From: CAZGMJ01 sp964526785 | GTDB taxonomy: Bacteria; Planctomycetota; Phycisphaerae; Sedimentisphaerales; Anaerobacaceae | NCBI GenBank assembly: GCA_964526785.1 | Contig: CAZGMJ010000027.1 | Span: 1-64,000, forward strand | Direction of reading: 5' to 3' | Length of the DNA stretch: 64,000 bases | In this document: positions 18,601 through 26,442 of the stretch, in pieces | How the letters are laid out: every line of letters begins with the position of its first letter | How positions within the stretch are numbered: the first letter of the stretch is position 1 | The notes under the pieces: model-generated | Databases searched by the model: none | Seen by the model: only the letters and a program-made list of their open reading frames with translations | What the model was told of the DNA's origin: nothing | Position numbers and translations under genes: made by a program

Positions 18601-18881
18601 CTGGTCGCCGCAGAAATGGGCAGGGCTCGAATAAGAACGGTCTTGTTCTCCGCGGCATCCGTAGCCTCATATTCGCATCCCAGCGCACCTGAATCAACCT
18701 GAGCGTGGATTACATATCGCATGCCCAAGACCTGTCCCGCACTACTGCCGCCCAGCATCGGCATACCGCATATCTCGCAGTCGCGCAGCATCGGCTCGCC
18801 GCAATTCATGCAGAAATCGACATCATCTGCATTCGGCACATTGCACGAAGCACACAGGTTTTCATATCTGGCTTTCTTCAT
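15618..18881 (-). CDS. Membrane-anchored pseudokinase with zinc ribbon, coiled coil and Sel1 repeats
   Basis: A 1087-residue multidomain protein. Residues 10-38 form a zinc-ribbon-like segment (C10, C13, C24, C27, C35, C38). A protein-kinase fold follows (about 52-330) but key residues are lost: the VAIK lysine is R85 (TVLIRAL), the HRD-type loop is HGGIAPANI with G179 in place of the catalytic Asp and A181 in place of the Lys, and DFG is RFG (R197). The SPEQ and GSDLYS motifs remain. It is therefore a probable pseudokinase. A long coiled coil (about 305-555), a membrane helix (about 640-660, GISAVVLVAGLLAMAF) and ten Sel1-type repeats (about 700-1085) complete it, with the Sel1 part probably periplasmic. 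It lies 145 bp downstream of a Sel1 lipoprotein gene on the same strand. The ATG at 18881 is used; a TTG at 18902 is the alternative. Confidence 0.88.
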   Translation of the reverse strand: MKKARYENLCASCNVPNADDVDFCMNCGEPMLRDCEICGMPMLGGSSAGQVLGMRYVIHAQVDSGALGCEYEATDAAENKTVLIRALPISAATRPEHIEWLKSRIRDLAALSHPGIATLRDFGIDESVKYVVCDHYEGISLGAELAAKSSLSLDRTLSIFRDVAAALDYAHQRDFVHGGIAPANIAIPAKGPCVLLRFGLEELVRGVSALGDDEPGTGLSRFRSPEQCKGNPGTRGSDLYSVAACICDCLGIGRQVRREGARCPEEPFGQFSELNEPRSKALRSALSDDPRKRQHSVRAFMEPFSHPSDKTVEKIEQDAPGESAALLDERRRHEAELKATTKRLEEDVRQRLSRERARRQEAEKEVREHARTIEKIKAEAEKTIEVESQARARAEQNHRQYRDKAEHAAKEAEKRIEAHQQARFLAEEQFQARQRENERLKTEYEAKLQGESETREELEHRIRALQDQLAQLRQQADTDAESRNNARLKAEEQLRLANEKAERIRIQTRHQIADEVNRRTTAEREAERLHEEMKGLRARYERQVADLRGSLEDATKQTSRYSEVVKEPPSQADSDPVSKPDVETADDPGEAMYRMIIDSMEADCQAVDETNAETDPFIWFDSPEDNVPESAESKTRLNRTLVGISAVVLVAGLLAMAFHFAAKAENAEDSEEGSNTGRAQTDAQVVENDDSLILADRALAEGNYDLAIAIYTQAADRRNPQAMVDLGQIYSRGEGVEANDTIAMDYFAAAAELGDANAMNILGLGYYNGVGVAPDWRRSTRWFKEAAAAGSTNAMVNLGILYSESGDQRQAFEWFEKAANLGNARGMGITGLTYQTGEGVDKNVEQAVKWFRAGADNGDVSSMHNLAVAYYSGYGIAQDYDKAVAWFRKACDQGYGMSMFALAEMYEQGLGLAQSHVDAFDLYARAADCGHVPAMHHVGMAYYQGKGVDQDPNLAMVWFKKAAEAGDRNSMYNLGVIYHRGDMVVRDNSAAIEWFHRAAEKENVQAMYNLGLMYYNGFGASADLGKAAIWFARAVERGNPDAMFSLGRMYENGEGLTVNMDRAMQLYRKAAQLGNIGANTKLVSLLK

Positions 18882-19026
18882 ACAGGTGTCATTCCCTATC
18901 AAATGCCTGCCTCAGGGGCGGCATTTGCTTGTGAGTCCCGACAATTGACCCACTCTGTGATTGGCCTGGTTTCCATCAGAGAGACCCGGGCCGGTCGTTT
19001 TGCAAGAGATCATTCACAACGGACAG

Positions 19027-20010
19027 TCAGAAAGCTGTATCCCGTAATTCCGTCCGTTCTCGAATATGTTGTTGTGCCTTCTTGATCTGATCGGGCGTCA
19101 TCTTTGCCTGCAGGTCATTCCGGCTACGCATTGCATCTTCATCCCCCTGCAAGGCCGCCCGTGCATACCATACATGGGCCCACACGTTATCCTGTGAGAC
19201 TCCACGGCCATGTTCATACATGGCTCCCAACTTGCGCTGTGCGGACACCAATCCCTGATTAGCTGCACGCTGGAACCACCCTGCGGCAAGACGATGGTCT
19301 TCATCCACGCCCAATCCCCTGAGATACAGCAACCCCAGGTTGCTTTGCGCTACTGCATGGCCCTGATCCGCCGCCCGCTGCAACCATTTCGCCGCTGCGT
19401 CGTAATCCTGTGCAACGCCTTGCCCACGTATGAACATCAACCCCAGGTCTGCCTGGGCGGCCGCAAGACCCTGCTCTGCCGCCAGAGTCAACAATCTTGC
19501 CGCCTTTTCAGAATCCTGCCTCACGCCCCGCCCCTGCAGATGCATACGGCCCAGCAGCAATCGGGATTGTGCAACCCCTTGCTCTGCCGCGGTTAGCAGC
19601 CATTTGCCTGCCAGTTCATAATCCCGGGTCACTCCCTGTCCGTTCAGGTACAGAAGACCCAGATTCGCCTGGGCGGGGGCATAGCCCTGTTCGGCGGCCC
19701 GCTCATACCACTTCGCGGCCTCCTCATCATCCCGGGCAACGCCTTTGCCATCCGAGTACATCAGTCCCAACAGGAACTGCGCAGCCGGCTCGCCCCGCTG
19801 CGCCAATGGTCTCGACTGTTCGATAGCAGTTTCATAGTCGGCGTTGTCAAATGCCGTCCACGCATCTCGTACATCCGGGCCACATCCCGACAGGAGAACA
19901 ATCACAAGCAAGACGTACCCAATGAGAAGCAAGCCCGATCCCCGTGCAGCGCCGGATGTGCTGCGACACAATGAACGGGTAATCCGCATATGCAAAGATT
20001 GTGTTGCCAT
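19027..20010 (-). CDS. Sel1-repeat lipoprotein
   Basis: A 327-residue exported protein with a lipobox LLSGC (C43) and six Sel1-type repeats of about 36 residues (for example AQFLLGLMYSDGKG, AQANLGLLYLNGQG, AQADLGLMFIRGQG). Sel1 repeats are TPR-like helical scaffolds for protein-protein contacts. It would sit at the inner or outer membrane facing the periplasm. It starts 31 bp after the TPR protein gene of the TonB cluster and precedes the pseudokinase whose C-terminal Sel1 part should share its compartment, so a direct interaction is plausible but inferred. The ATG at 20010 is selected because the signal peptide follows it; no good Shine-Dalgarno is visible and the frame stays open upstream into the neighbouring gene. 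Confidence 0.82.
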   Translation of the reverse strand: MATQSLHMRITRSLCRSTSGAARGSGLLLIGYVLLVIVLLSGCGPDVRDAWTAFDNADYETAIEQSRPLAQRGEPAAQFLLGLMYSDGKGVARDDEEAAKWYERAAEQGYAPAQANLGLLYLNGQGVTRDYELAGKWLLTAAEQGVAQSRLLLGRMHLQGRGVRQDSEKAARLLTLAAEQGLAAAQADLGLMFIRGQGVAQDYDAAAKWLQRAADQGHAVAQSNLGLLYLRGLGVDEDHRLAAGWFQRAANQGLVSAQRKLGAMYEHGRGVSQDNVWAHVWYARAALQGDEDAMRSRNDLQAKMTPDQIKKAQQHIRERTELRDTAF

Positions 20011-20041
20011 TCGTTCTATGAGGAGATCCCTTTGCTGTTGT

Positions 20042-21568
20042 CTATTGGCGCGTCTTGGCGATACGTTCGACCTGTTCCAGATATTCCTGAACGTTTTCGC
20101 GATACTTGAGTTGCTGAGCCTGCCTGAGCAGGGGAACGCCCTCAGAGTACTTGCCGTTTTGGACGAGCAACTGGGCGTGGCGAATCTTGGCATCGGCTGC
20201 GTGCTCTTCGATCGCTGCGGCACGCTCGTAGTAGAAGATAGCTTGTTCCGTTTCGCCTTTGCGGCCGTAGTATTGTCCGAGCAGGATCAGCGCCTCCCCA
20301 TCGAGCGGATCCAACTCAACGATTTCTTTCAATACGGTAACTTCTTCTTCCGCCGAGCCATCGGCGACAGCGAGGCGTGCTCGAAGCTTAAGCATTTCCT
20401 TGCGTTGAGCGTCGGAGAGCTGATCGGCGTACTGCCTTTCAATCTGCTGGATCAGTTGCCTGGTTTCCTCGTATGCGGCACGAGCCGCCAGCACTTTGGC
20501 CGAACGCAGAGCACGGTCGGGTTTGCTGCCGGAGTCCTTCTTCATTGCTCGAATGTACGAATCAACCGCCAATTCGTACAGTTGTTCGTTAATGTAAATG
20601 TCGCCAAGCATATTCAGACTGTCAGCGGAGGACTTGCCCAGATGGTCCACCAACTCATATATCTCGGCAGCCTTGACAGGTTGGTCCATACCGATATAGG
20701 CGTTGGCCTGGAGCAGCCAGAAATCAGATCGCTCGGGGTATTCGGCGATGAGCAACCTGCAAAGGGCGATGGCTTCTCCGAAACGCTGCTGTTTGAAAAA
20801 ACTCCGGGCCAACCCCATTTTCCAGTCGAGCGTGTTCGGGTCGAGGAGTATTGCCATACGATACGCGGACTCAGCGGACAGATGGTTCCCCACCGACGAG
20901 TATGCGAAACCCAGCAGTCCGTATGTGATGGCGTCGCCGCCGCCGAGTTCCACCACGCGGGTGAGCGCGGGCAAGGCCTTTTGGAATTCGGACTGCCGTA
21001 TTCGGATCAGGCCGAGGTTCTTCCAGGCCCTTCGAAACTTGGGGTATTTGTCGACGGCGACCTCGTAGGTGGAGGCAGCCTGATCGAGTTTCTCCTGCTG
21101 AAAGTAGATGTTCGCGAGAGTGAAGTCGAAGACGGCGCTGGCGGCTTCATTGCGGTACTTCAGAAGTCTTTTCGCTGCCTCATCCATCTTGTCGGATGAT
21201 ATCAGTTCGAGCACCTCCTGCATCTGCTCGCGTTCATCAATTGTTACACGCGGCTCGATCTCGGTTTCGGCGATATAGCTTTCCGTGAACCATCGCTTAA
21301 AGCTGGGGTCGTTCCACATATCGAGTTCCATCTTGCTCAGATGGAAACGAGTACCCGACGTGCCGGCAGTGTCCTGATCAGTCCGGATATCCTGCTGAGA
21401 CGCACCCGGAGCCGGAGTCCATACAGCCAGCAAGAGTACAAGCAACGCGCATCCGGCTTTCAGGCCGTCTCTTTTGCGCTCCACCATGCCGACCTGAACG
21501 GTCATCCCATATTCGAACCAGCGAGCGAAAAGGCTCATGCTTCGTGATATTGTCTTTCTCATATTCAT
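20042..21568 (-). CDS. Exported TPR protein of the TonB cluster
   Basis: A 508-residue protein with a signal-like hydrophobic segment (about 38-57, AGCALLVLLLAVW) followed by at least nine TPR-like helix pairs (for example FDFTLANIYFQQEKLDQAAST and ALILLGQYYGRKGETEQAIFYY). In TonB2-type clusters a periplasmic TPR protein commonly follows TonB and supports receptor energisation, and this gene holds that position. Its ATG overlaps the TonB stop as ATGA (21565-21568), so translation is coupled; a second ATG at 21562 is better spaced from AAAGGA. The precise partner is not visible from sequence. Confidence 0.8.
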   Translation of the reverse strand: MNMRKTISRSMSLFARWFEYGMTVQVGMVERKRDGLKAGCALLVLLLAVWTPAPGASQQDIRTDQDTAGTSGTRFHLSKMELDMWNDPSFKRWFTESYIAETEIEPRVTIDEREQMQEVLELISSDKMDEAAKRLLKYRNEAASAVFDFTLANIYFQQEKLDQAASTYEVAVDKYPKFRRAWKNLGLIRIRQSEFQKALPALTRVVELGGGDAITYGLLGFAYSSVGNHLSAESAYRMAILLDPNTLDWKMGLARSFFKQQRFGEAIALCRLLIAEYPERSDFWLLQANAYIGMDQPVKAAEIYELVDHLGKSSADSLNMLGDIYINEQLYELAVDSYIRAMKKDSGSKPDRALRSAKVLAARAAYEETRQLIQQIERQYADQLSDAQRKEMLKLRARLAVADGSAEEEVTVLKEIVELDPLDGEALILLGQYYGRKGETEQAIFYYERAAAIEEHAADAKIRHAQLLVQNGKYSEGVPLLRQAQQLKYRENVQEYLEQVERIAKTRQ

Positions 21569-22254
21569 AGTCCTTTGGGAAATGTGAAGGCACGACGCAT
21601 ACGAAATCGCACGGGCTTGCCGCCACGTTTTCCAGGTTCAAATTTCCACTTCCTGATCGCGCTAAGCACGGGCTTCTCGAAAACCGGATTGCTTGATTTC
21701 TCTATCTTGGGGTTGACGACTCTTCCGTTTTGATCGACTACGAAAATGACGTACACCTTACCCGGTGCATTTTCCCGCACCTGTCTGGTGATTGTCGGTC
21801 CGGGCTCATAGATGATCCGCGGTTTCTGGTCGAGTTCGGCCATTGTAAAGAGGCTCTCCGCCTCATCACGACCAGCGACGACCGTGTTGAGCTTGACAGC
21901 GAAGTCTCCCCCCAGCCATCCGTCACTGAAGCCGGGATTCAGGGCCAATTCAAGTTGCGAGAGATCCAGAGGCGGCGCGCTTTCGGTCAGTTCGGGCGGT
22001 TGCTCCTCTTCCTGCGTCTCTTCTTCCGGTTCTGGTTCGGGAGGCGGATCAGGCGCCTCCAGTTTGGCGGTATCCACGGCTTGCAAAGTCAGGTCGGTAG
22101 TCGGCGGCTTGTTCAGCGTCTGCATCAACGGCAGGACAAGGAAAAAGATCAGAGCAAGTCCCGCCGCACCGGCGACAACCACCAGCCGATGTCCCAAAGC
22201 CCTGAAGATAGAAAATGATTTGCGCTGGCGCATACCGGCAACACCAATACTCAA
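21565..22254 (-). CDS. tonB: TonB energy transducer protein
   Basis: A 229-residue protein with an N-terminal membrane anchor (about 23-45, RLVVVAGAAGLALIFFLVLP), an acidic proline-rich periplasmic spacer (about 62-97, many P and E residues) and a C-terminal TonB domain (about 145-229: GKVYVIFVVDQNGRV, then FEKPVLSAIRKWKFEPGKRGG). It contacts the TonB box of outer-membrane receptors and transmits energy from the ExbB/ExbD proton channel. Its start overlaps the exbD stop by 4 bp (22251-22254), and its stop overlaps the TPR gene start. It is clearly part of a TonB2-type cluster and probably serves the receptor encoded at 26443-29430. Confidence 0.92.
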   Translation of the reverse strand: MSIGVAGMRQRKSFSIFRALGHRLVVVAGAAGLALIFFLVLPLMQTLNKPPTTDLTLQAVDTAKLEAPDPPPEPEPEEETQEEEQPPELTESAPPLDLSQLELALNPGFSDGWLGGDFAVKLNTVVAGRDEAESLFTMAELDQKPRIIYEPGPTITRQVRENAPGKVYVIFVVDQNGRVVNPKIEKSSNPVFEKPVLSAIRKWKFEPGKRGGKPVRFRMRRAFTFPKGL

Positions 22255-22664
22255 GTTCTCGATTTCCTCGTGGCAACGCTCACCTTGGCGGCGCCGGCCA
22301 GTTTCGCCTCATCGATTAAACGGACAAGCAAGCCCGACTGTGCGGAGGCATCGGCCTGAATAATGACGGGAACATCTTCTTTCTGCAGCATACGTTTGAC
22401 GAGCGGCCGAACGCCACTGATGCCAATCTCACGGCCACCATATACGACCTCGCCCTTTTTCGTCAGTGCGATGAGGATGCTGGTCTTCTCCAGGCGCACA
22501 GAGGACGCGGCCTGCGGTTTGTCCACTTCCACACCGGTCTCTTCAACAAAGGTAGTGGTCACGATGAAGAAGATCAGAAGAATAAACACGCAGTCCATCA
22601 GCGGCGATATATCGATGCCGGTCTCGTTATTGTCGTCCGATGCCATCTGGCGAAAGCGACTCAT
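22251..22664 (-). CDS. exbD: ExbD/TolR-type biopolymer transport protein
   Basis: A 137-residue inner-membrane protein with one membrane helix containing the essential aspartate D24 in ISPLMDCVFILLIFFIV, and a periplasmic domain (KTSILIALTKKGEVVYGG, VPVIIQADASAQSGLLVRLID). With ExbB it forms the proton-driven motor for TonB. It has GGGAG seven bases before the ATG and lies 15 bp after the ExbB gene. Length and motifs are normal for the family. Confidence 0.94.
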   Translation of the reverse strand: MSRFRQMASDDNNETGIDISPLMDCVFILLIFFIVTTTFVEETGVEVDKPQAASSVRLEKTSILIALTKKGEVVYGGREIGISGVRPLVKRMLQKEDVPVIIQADASAQSGLLVRLIDEAKLAGAAKVSVATRKSRT

Positions 22665-22679
22665 GGCATTCTCCCATTT

Positions 22680-23543
22680 TTACGATGTTTCACAGACATA
22701 TTGACCCGTCAGCGCTTCGAAGCAGTCGGGGCACAGCAGTTGACCGGAATCAATTCTGACCAACTGATCGCCGCGGAGGTCGTCCTTGGAGCAGCATTCG
22801 CAACTTGCGCATGCCAAATCATCATGGTTGCTGTCGGTCTGAGCAGCGATGCGTTCAGCATGTGCTTGCAGCATTCGGACCAATCTGGGCCGGAGCGCAC
22901 GCGGAGAGATCGCGGTATTCCGACTGCTGAGCTTTCTATAGAGATTTTGGGTGCAGACGGCCTCGAGGTGCGTAAGAAATGCCTTATAGCGCTCGTGTTT
23001 GCGCGTAAGCTGATACTGAAAGAACAGTCCAGGCAGCGCGATCACCAAGCCGGTTTCGGTGGTAATCAAGGCCTCGGAAATACCTTCGGCCACCATACCC
23101 ATCGTCTTATCGCCACCCGAACCAGATGCGAGAGCGGCAAACGTCGCCAACATACCGGTAACGGTACCCAGCAGCCCCAGCAACGGCGCGGCGCTGACAC
23201 ATATCTTCATCACTCTAAGGTCGCGTTCAAACGGCGCAATTTCCGTTGCCTGGAGTTCTTCGAAAGACGTGGAGGTCTCCTTAAGCGAGTCACTTCCCGT
23301 GACGAAGTCGAGCAACTCGCCAATCGGACCTTTGCGCTGTTCCGGGTGGTCTATCCAGCGGCGCCACGTCTTCTCGCGTACTGAAGCGAAGCCCTTGCCG
23401 GAGAGTTTCAGATAGACGTGGATGCCAAGTCCAAACATGACAAGCGAAATAGCGGCAATGGCAATCATGGCCCACCCGCCCGACAGCCAGATGGCAATGG
23501 CCTGCTCCCACAGGGTCTTTAGTTGTTCGATTACTGCATCCAT
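22680..23543 (-). CDS. exbB: ExbB/TolQ-type proton channel protein with C-terminal cysteine motif
   Basis: A 287-residue membrane protein with a first helix about 22-46 and the conserved MotA/TolQ/ExbB region about 108-182 (SAAPLLGLLGTVTGMLATFAAL, then GISEALITTETGLVIALPGLFF). It partners ExbD to power TonB. Unusually, residues 245-284 hold CASC, CC and CPDC plus a final C (C245, C248, C250, C251, C271, C274, C284), a zinc-ribbon-like cytoplasmic tail not part of ordinary ExbB. Its start overlaps the end of the upstream large ExbB gene by 13 bp, so the two motor subunits are translationally coupled. Metal binding by the tail is inferred only. Confidence 0.9.
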   Translation of the reverse strand: MDAVIEQLKTLWEQAIAIWLSGGWAMIAIAAISLVMFGLGIHVYLKLSGKGFASVREKTWRRWIDHPEQRKGPIGELLDFVTGSDSLKETSTSFEELQATEIAPFERDLRVMKICVSAAPLLGLLGTVTGMLATFAALASGSGGDKTMGMVAEGISEALITTETGLVIALPGLFFQYQLTRKHERYKAFLTHLEAVCTQNLYRKLSSRNTAISPRALRPRLVRMLQAHAERIAAQTDSNHDDLACASCECCSKDDLRGDQLVRIDSGQLLCPDCFEALTGQYVCETS

Positions 23544-25522
23544 TGTCCGTCTCCGTTTCCATTACGTGAGATCTGTCCTACCAGTTGATCGTCATGATCG
23601 AGGACCGGCATGCTTATCAAACCGTGCTGGCGGAAGAGATTTCGAACTTCACTACGATGGGTGTCCACGCGGACGAAAAGAGGATTGGTGTCGGCCAGCG
23701 TCTCGACGGCGGTTTGAGCAGGCCGGGTCAGCAGATGATTGACCCGCAGGTGGCCTACGTATTTTCCGTCTTCGTCCACGACAAAAATGGTATCGACCTC
23801 CTCGGCAATTCCGGAGGCCCGAATCTTATCAATGGCCTGAGCAACGGTGGCGCCCTTTGTGACAGTGACAACGCGCCGGTTCATAAGACCGCCGGCATGG
23901 TCCCGAGAATACTGCCCGGTGCTGTCGGCATTATCCAGACGAGTCGGAGCGCCGATGCTTTGCAGAAGGAGGCGGGTCTGCTCCGGGGTCAACGCCTCCA
24001 GTTGCTCGGTTGTAGTATCGCGCCGGTATGGCGTCTTACTTACTTGATTGATGAATGCCACAGCGGCCTTCTCCATCTGATTGACGATGCTCCGCGCTTT
24101 GCGTGAAAGAAAAGCATGCAAGAGCAGCGAGGGAATCGCCACGATCAGACCGAACTCGGTAGTAATCAGCGCCTCGGAGATGCCGCCGCTGAGCGTCTTG
24201 ACGTCGCCCGAGCCGAAAACGGTAATGAGCTTAAATGTGTTGATGATACCAGTGACGGTCCCTAACAGCCCGAGCAGCGGTGCCGAAGCGGCGCTAATGG
24301 CGATGAATGGCAGGAATCTTTGCAGCTTGAGTCTCGTTGAGAGAATCTGCTCATACATGACCTCTTCGATCAGATCGCGAGGTTCCTTGAGATGCTGAAC
24401 ACCGGTTTCGAGCATCCTGCCGATCGGCCCCTTAACGGCGCTCGCTTTGCGCTGAGCAGTTTCCTCATCATGACGGGCGACAGCGTCCAGAAGCCCACGG
24501 ACCTGCTGTTCAGACGGTCGCCGCAGGAAGGCAAGAAAGACCCATTTGTAGAGTGCGACCAGCAGGGCAGCACCCGCCAGTGCGAAGATGGGATACATCA
24601 CCGGGCCGCCCTTCTGCACGTGCTCCAGCAGCGATTCTCTGGTCTGCTCGATCTTGTGGGCGTTACCCAGTGTGGGGTCGAGCGGAAAGGAACCGGCGGC
24701 GTCGGTAATCACATTGGCAGCCGCGGCAGCGTCAGCGGGATTCTCAAACGTCATAACCGACGGCTCCAGTGAACCAAGGCGCTGCTCAACGGTCCCAACC
24801 ACCCGCCCGTCCTGCGAACGGAACAACGCAGCCGGCCCGATCATGACGAATGTCCCCTGCTTGACCAGTCCGCTGGAATCAACGGCGGTCCCTTCGAATC
24901 GGGTTCCTCCCAGGGCGTCGTCCAGACGCTTGAGCGATGTCGAGAGCAGCGAAGCTTGAGCCTCATAGACCTGCTGTTCAGTCAGATTGCTGTTCTCAGG
25001 GGCGAGCCTGGCGGTCTCGATGATATCGCGATAACGCTGGATTTCCGCTATATGCAGACGCGACTCGAAATTGCGTATGTATTCGCTGAGCAGGTTGGAG
25101 AGATAGGCCGCCTCCTGCTGGCGCGACTTTATTTCCTGGCGGAGGTTGCTCAGGTCAAGTGTACGGCTGTCGAGCAGCCGACTGGTCTGCTGATATTCAC
25201 GCCGGACCTCAATCAGTTCGGCTTCAAGGTCGCTGAGCTTCTGACTGAGCGGAATCGTCTCGGCGGCAGCCTGCTCCTGGAGTTCATGGAGTTCGGCGAG
25301 ACTGCGTTCGAGCCGCTGCTGAACAGACTCGGCCGCCTGTTCGAATCCCCCTTTTGGCTGGTCTTGCTCTTCTTGCGTGGCGGGCTCGGCGAGATCGGCC
25401 AGATTGTTCTGTTCGACATCAGGTTGTTCAAAGTTGCGCGTGTACTCGCCGGTTTGTGCGAAGGTAAAGGCCGGACCGACGGCGAGCAGCAGAACAAGGA
25501 TGACAATGTAGTGCGTTTTCAT
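23531..25522 (-). CDS. Large ExbB-like (TtpC-type) motor protein with C-terminal CBS domain pair
   Basis: A 663-residue protein. It has a signal peptide (1-22), a periplasmic coiled-coil region (about 60-200), a membrane helix (about 310-330, MYPIFALAGAALLVALYKW) and a MotA/TolQ/ExbB core (about 400-480: SAASAPLLGLLGTVTGIINTF, GGISEALITTEFGLIVAIPSLL). The N-terminal architecture matches TtpC-like proteins of TonB2 systems. Residues about 545-655 add two CBS motifs (RRVVTVTKGATVAQAIDKI, DTIFVVDEDGKYVGHLRVN, LFRQHGLISMPVLDHDDQL), resembling the CBS pair of MgtE magnesium channels. CBS pairs bind adenosine nucleotides or metal ions, so the motor may be gated by cell energy status (inference). 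It is preceded by the DUF3450 gene with 19 bp between. Confidence 0.9.
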   Translation of the reverse strand: MKTHYIVILVLLLAVGPAFTFAQTGEYTRNFEQPDVEQNNLADLAEPATQEEQDQPKGGFEQAAESVQQRLERSLAELHELQEQAAAETIPLSQKLSDLEAELIEVRREYQQTSRLLDSRTLDLSNLRQEIKSRQQEAAYLSNLLSEYIRNFESRLHIAEIQRYRDIIETARLAPENSNLTEQQVYEAQASLLSTSLKRLDDALGGTRFEGTAVDSSGLVKQGTFVMIGPAALFRSQDGRVVGTVEQRLGSLEPSVMTFENPADAAAAANVITDAAGSFPLDPTLGNAHKIEQTRESLLEHVQKGGPVMYPIFALAGAALLVALYKWVFLAFLRRPSEQQVRGLLDAVARHDEETAQRKASAVKGPIGRMLETGVQHLKEPRDLIEEVMYEQILSTRLKLQRFLPFIAISAASAPLLGLLGTVTGIINTFKLITVFGSGDVKTLSGGISEALITTEFGLIVAIPSLLLHAFLSRKARSIVNQMEKAAVAFINQVSKTPYRRDTTTEQLEALTPEQTRLLLQSIGAPTRLDNADSTGQYSRDHAGGLMNRRVVTVTKGATVAQAIDKIRASGIAEEVDTIFVVDEDGKYVGHLRVNHLLTRPAQTAVETLADTNPLFVRVDTHRSEVRNLFRQHGLISMPVLDHDDQLVGQISRNGNGDGQWMQ

Positions 25523-25541
25523 GATTGCGGGCTCGTCCTAT

Positions 25542-26342
25542 CTATTGGATTTCAACGGGCAATTGTACAAAAGACGCCACCTTCTCGTTCTTGAATATGG
25601 CGATAGCGTCTGCAATCTGCGGAGCAGCCTGATCAGCAGGCTTCCACAGCCATTGATCGGCGACCGTTCCGATTCCCGCTACGGTCCCGTTGCCTCCGGA
25701 ATAATAACCCTGACCGATCCCGAAATAGAGAGCCGCAACTTCAACCGAACCTCCATCCGGAAGCGAGCGAACTTCACTGAAGACCGACACCTCGCGGTTG
25801 AACTTGTCCATCTCGTTAAGAATCCCCACAATGTTCTGGAATCGTTCAGCAACACTTAGTTTTGTCTGCTCGACGTCCTCAGGCAGACGCTGACTGAGCG
25901 GCTTGACCCGCTCGCGAATAGGATCGGGCAGGCGATGGAGCAGTTGAGCCGTGTTCTCTTCGAGTGAAACCAGAACGGTTTCCAGCGAAGCAGAGGCTTC
26001 TTTGAGTTTCTCATTCTCCTTGAGCATGTCCTGACGTTTCTTATCCGCTTCCGCGATACTCTCTTCGGCTTCGTCGATCTTGTCTCGCAGTGACTTGATC
26101 TCGCGCTGCACGAGCTGAATTCGCTCGTTGAGTATCTGACGTTTTAACGCCAGTTTGCGTTTTTCATTTGCTATGGTTCGCTGGGTCTTCACATACTGCT
26201 CCAGAGTGGCTCGCGTGTTTGCGATATCCGGCGTGCCGTCCTCGTCGGAGGCAGCGAATGCAACCAGGCAGATGGCGCCGATAAGCAGGAGCGATCTGAT
26301 GCTCAGTTTGCGGACTGTCATGTAGATTATGCGGCCGTTCAT
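25542..26342 (-). CDS. DUF3450 family periplasmic coiled-coil protein
   Basis: A 266-residue exported protein: a signal peptide to about residue 31 (SLLLIGAICLVAFA), a long coiled coil (about 50-130) and a globular end with the family-type VEVAALYFGIGQGYY. DUF3450 genes regularly sit between a TonB-dependent receptor and the large ExbB in TonB2-type clusters, as here, and the product is thought to act in the periplasm with the TtpC-like subunit. The ATG at 26342 has AAGGA seven bases upstream. No catalytic motif is visible. Confidence 0.88.
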   Translation of the reverse strand: MNGRIIYMTVRKLSIRSLLLIGAICLVAFAASDEDGTPDIANTRATLEQYVKTQRTIANEKRKLALKRQILNERIQLVQREIKSLRDKIDEAEESIAEADKKRQDMLKENEKLKEASASLETVLVSLEENTAQLLHRLPDPIRERVKPLSQRLPEDVEQTKLSVAERFQNIVGILNEMDKFNREVSVFSEVRSLPDGGSVEVAALYFGIGQGYYSGGNGTVAGIGTVADQWLWKPADQAAPQIADAIAIFKNEKVASFVQLPVEIQ

Positions 26343-26442
26343 CTTCGTTTCCTTATGTTGTGCGCGTTATCCTCGTGATGCGTACGATTACGCGTTCCCA
26401 CGATGTATCCTTCTTGTTCTATTAGATTTGTGTTAGCGATCA

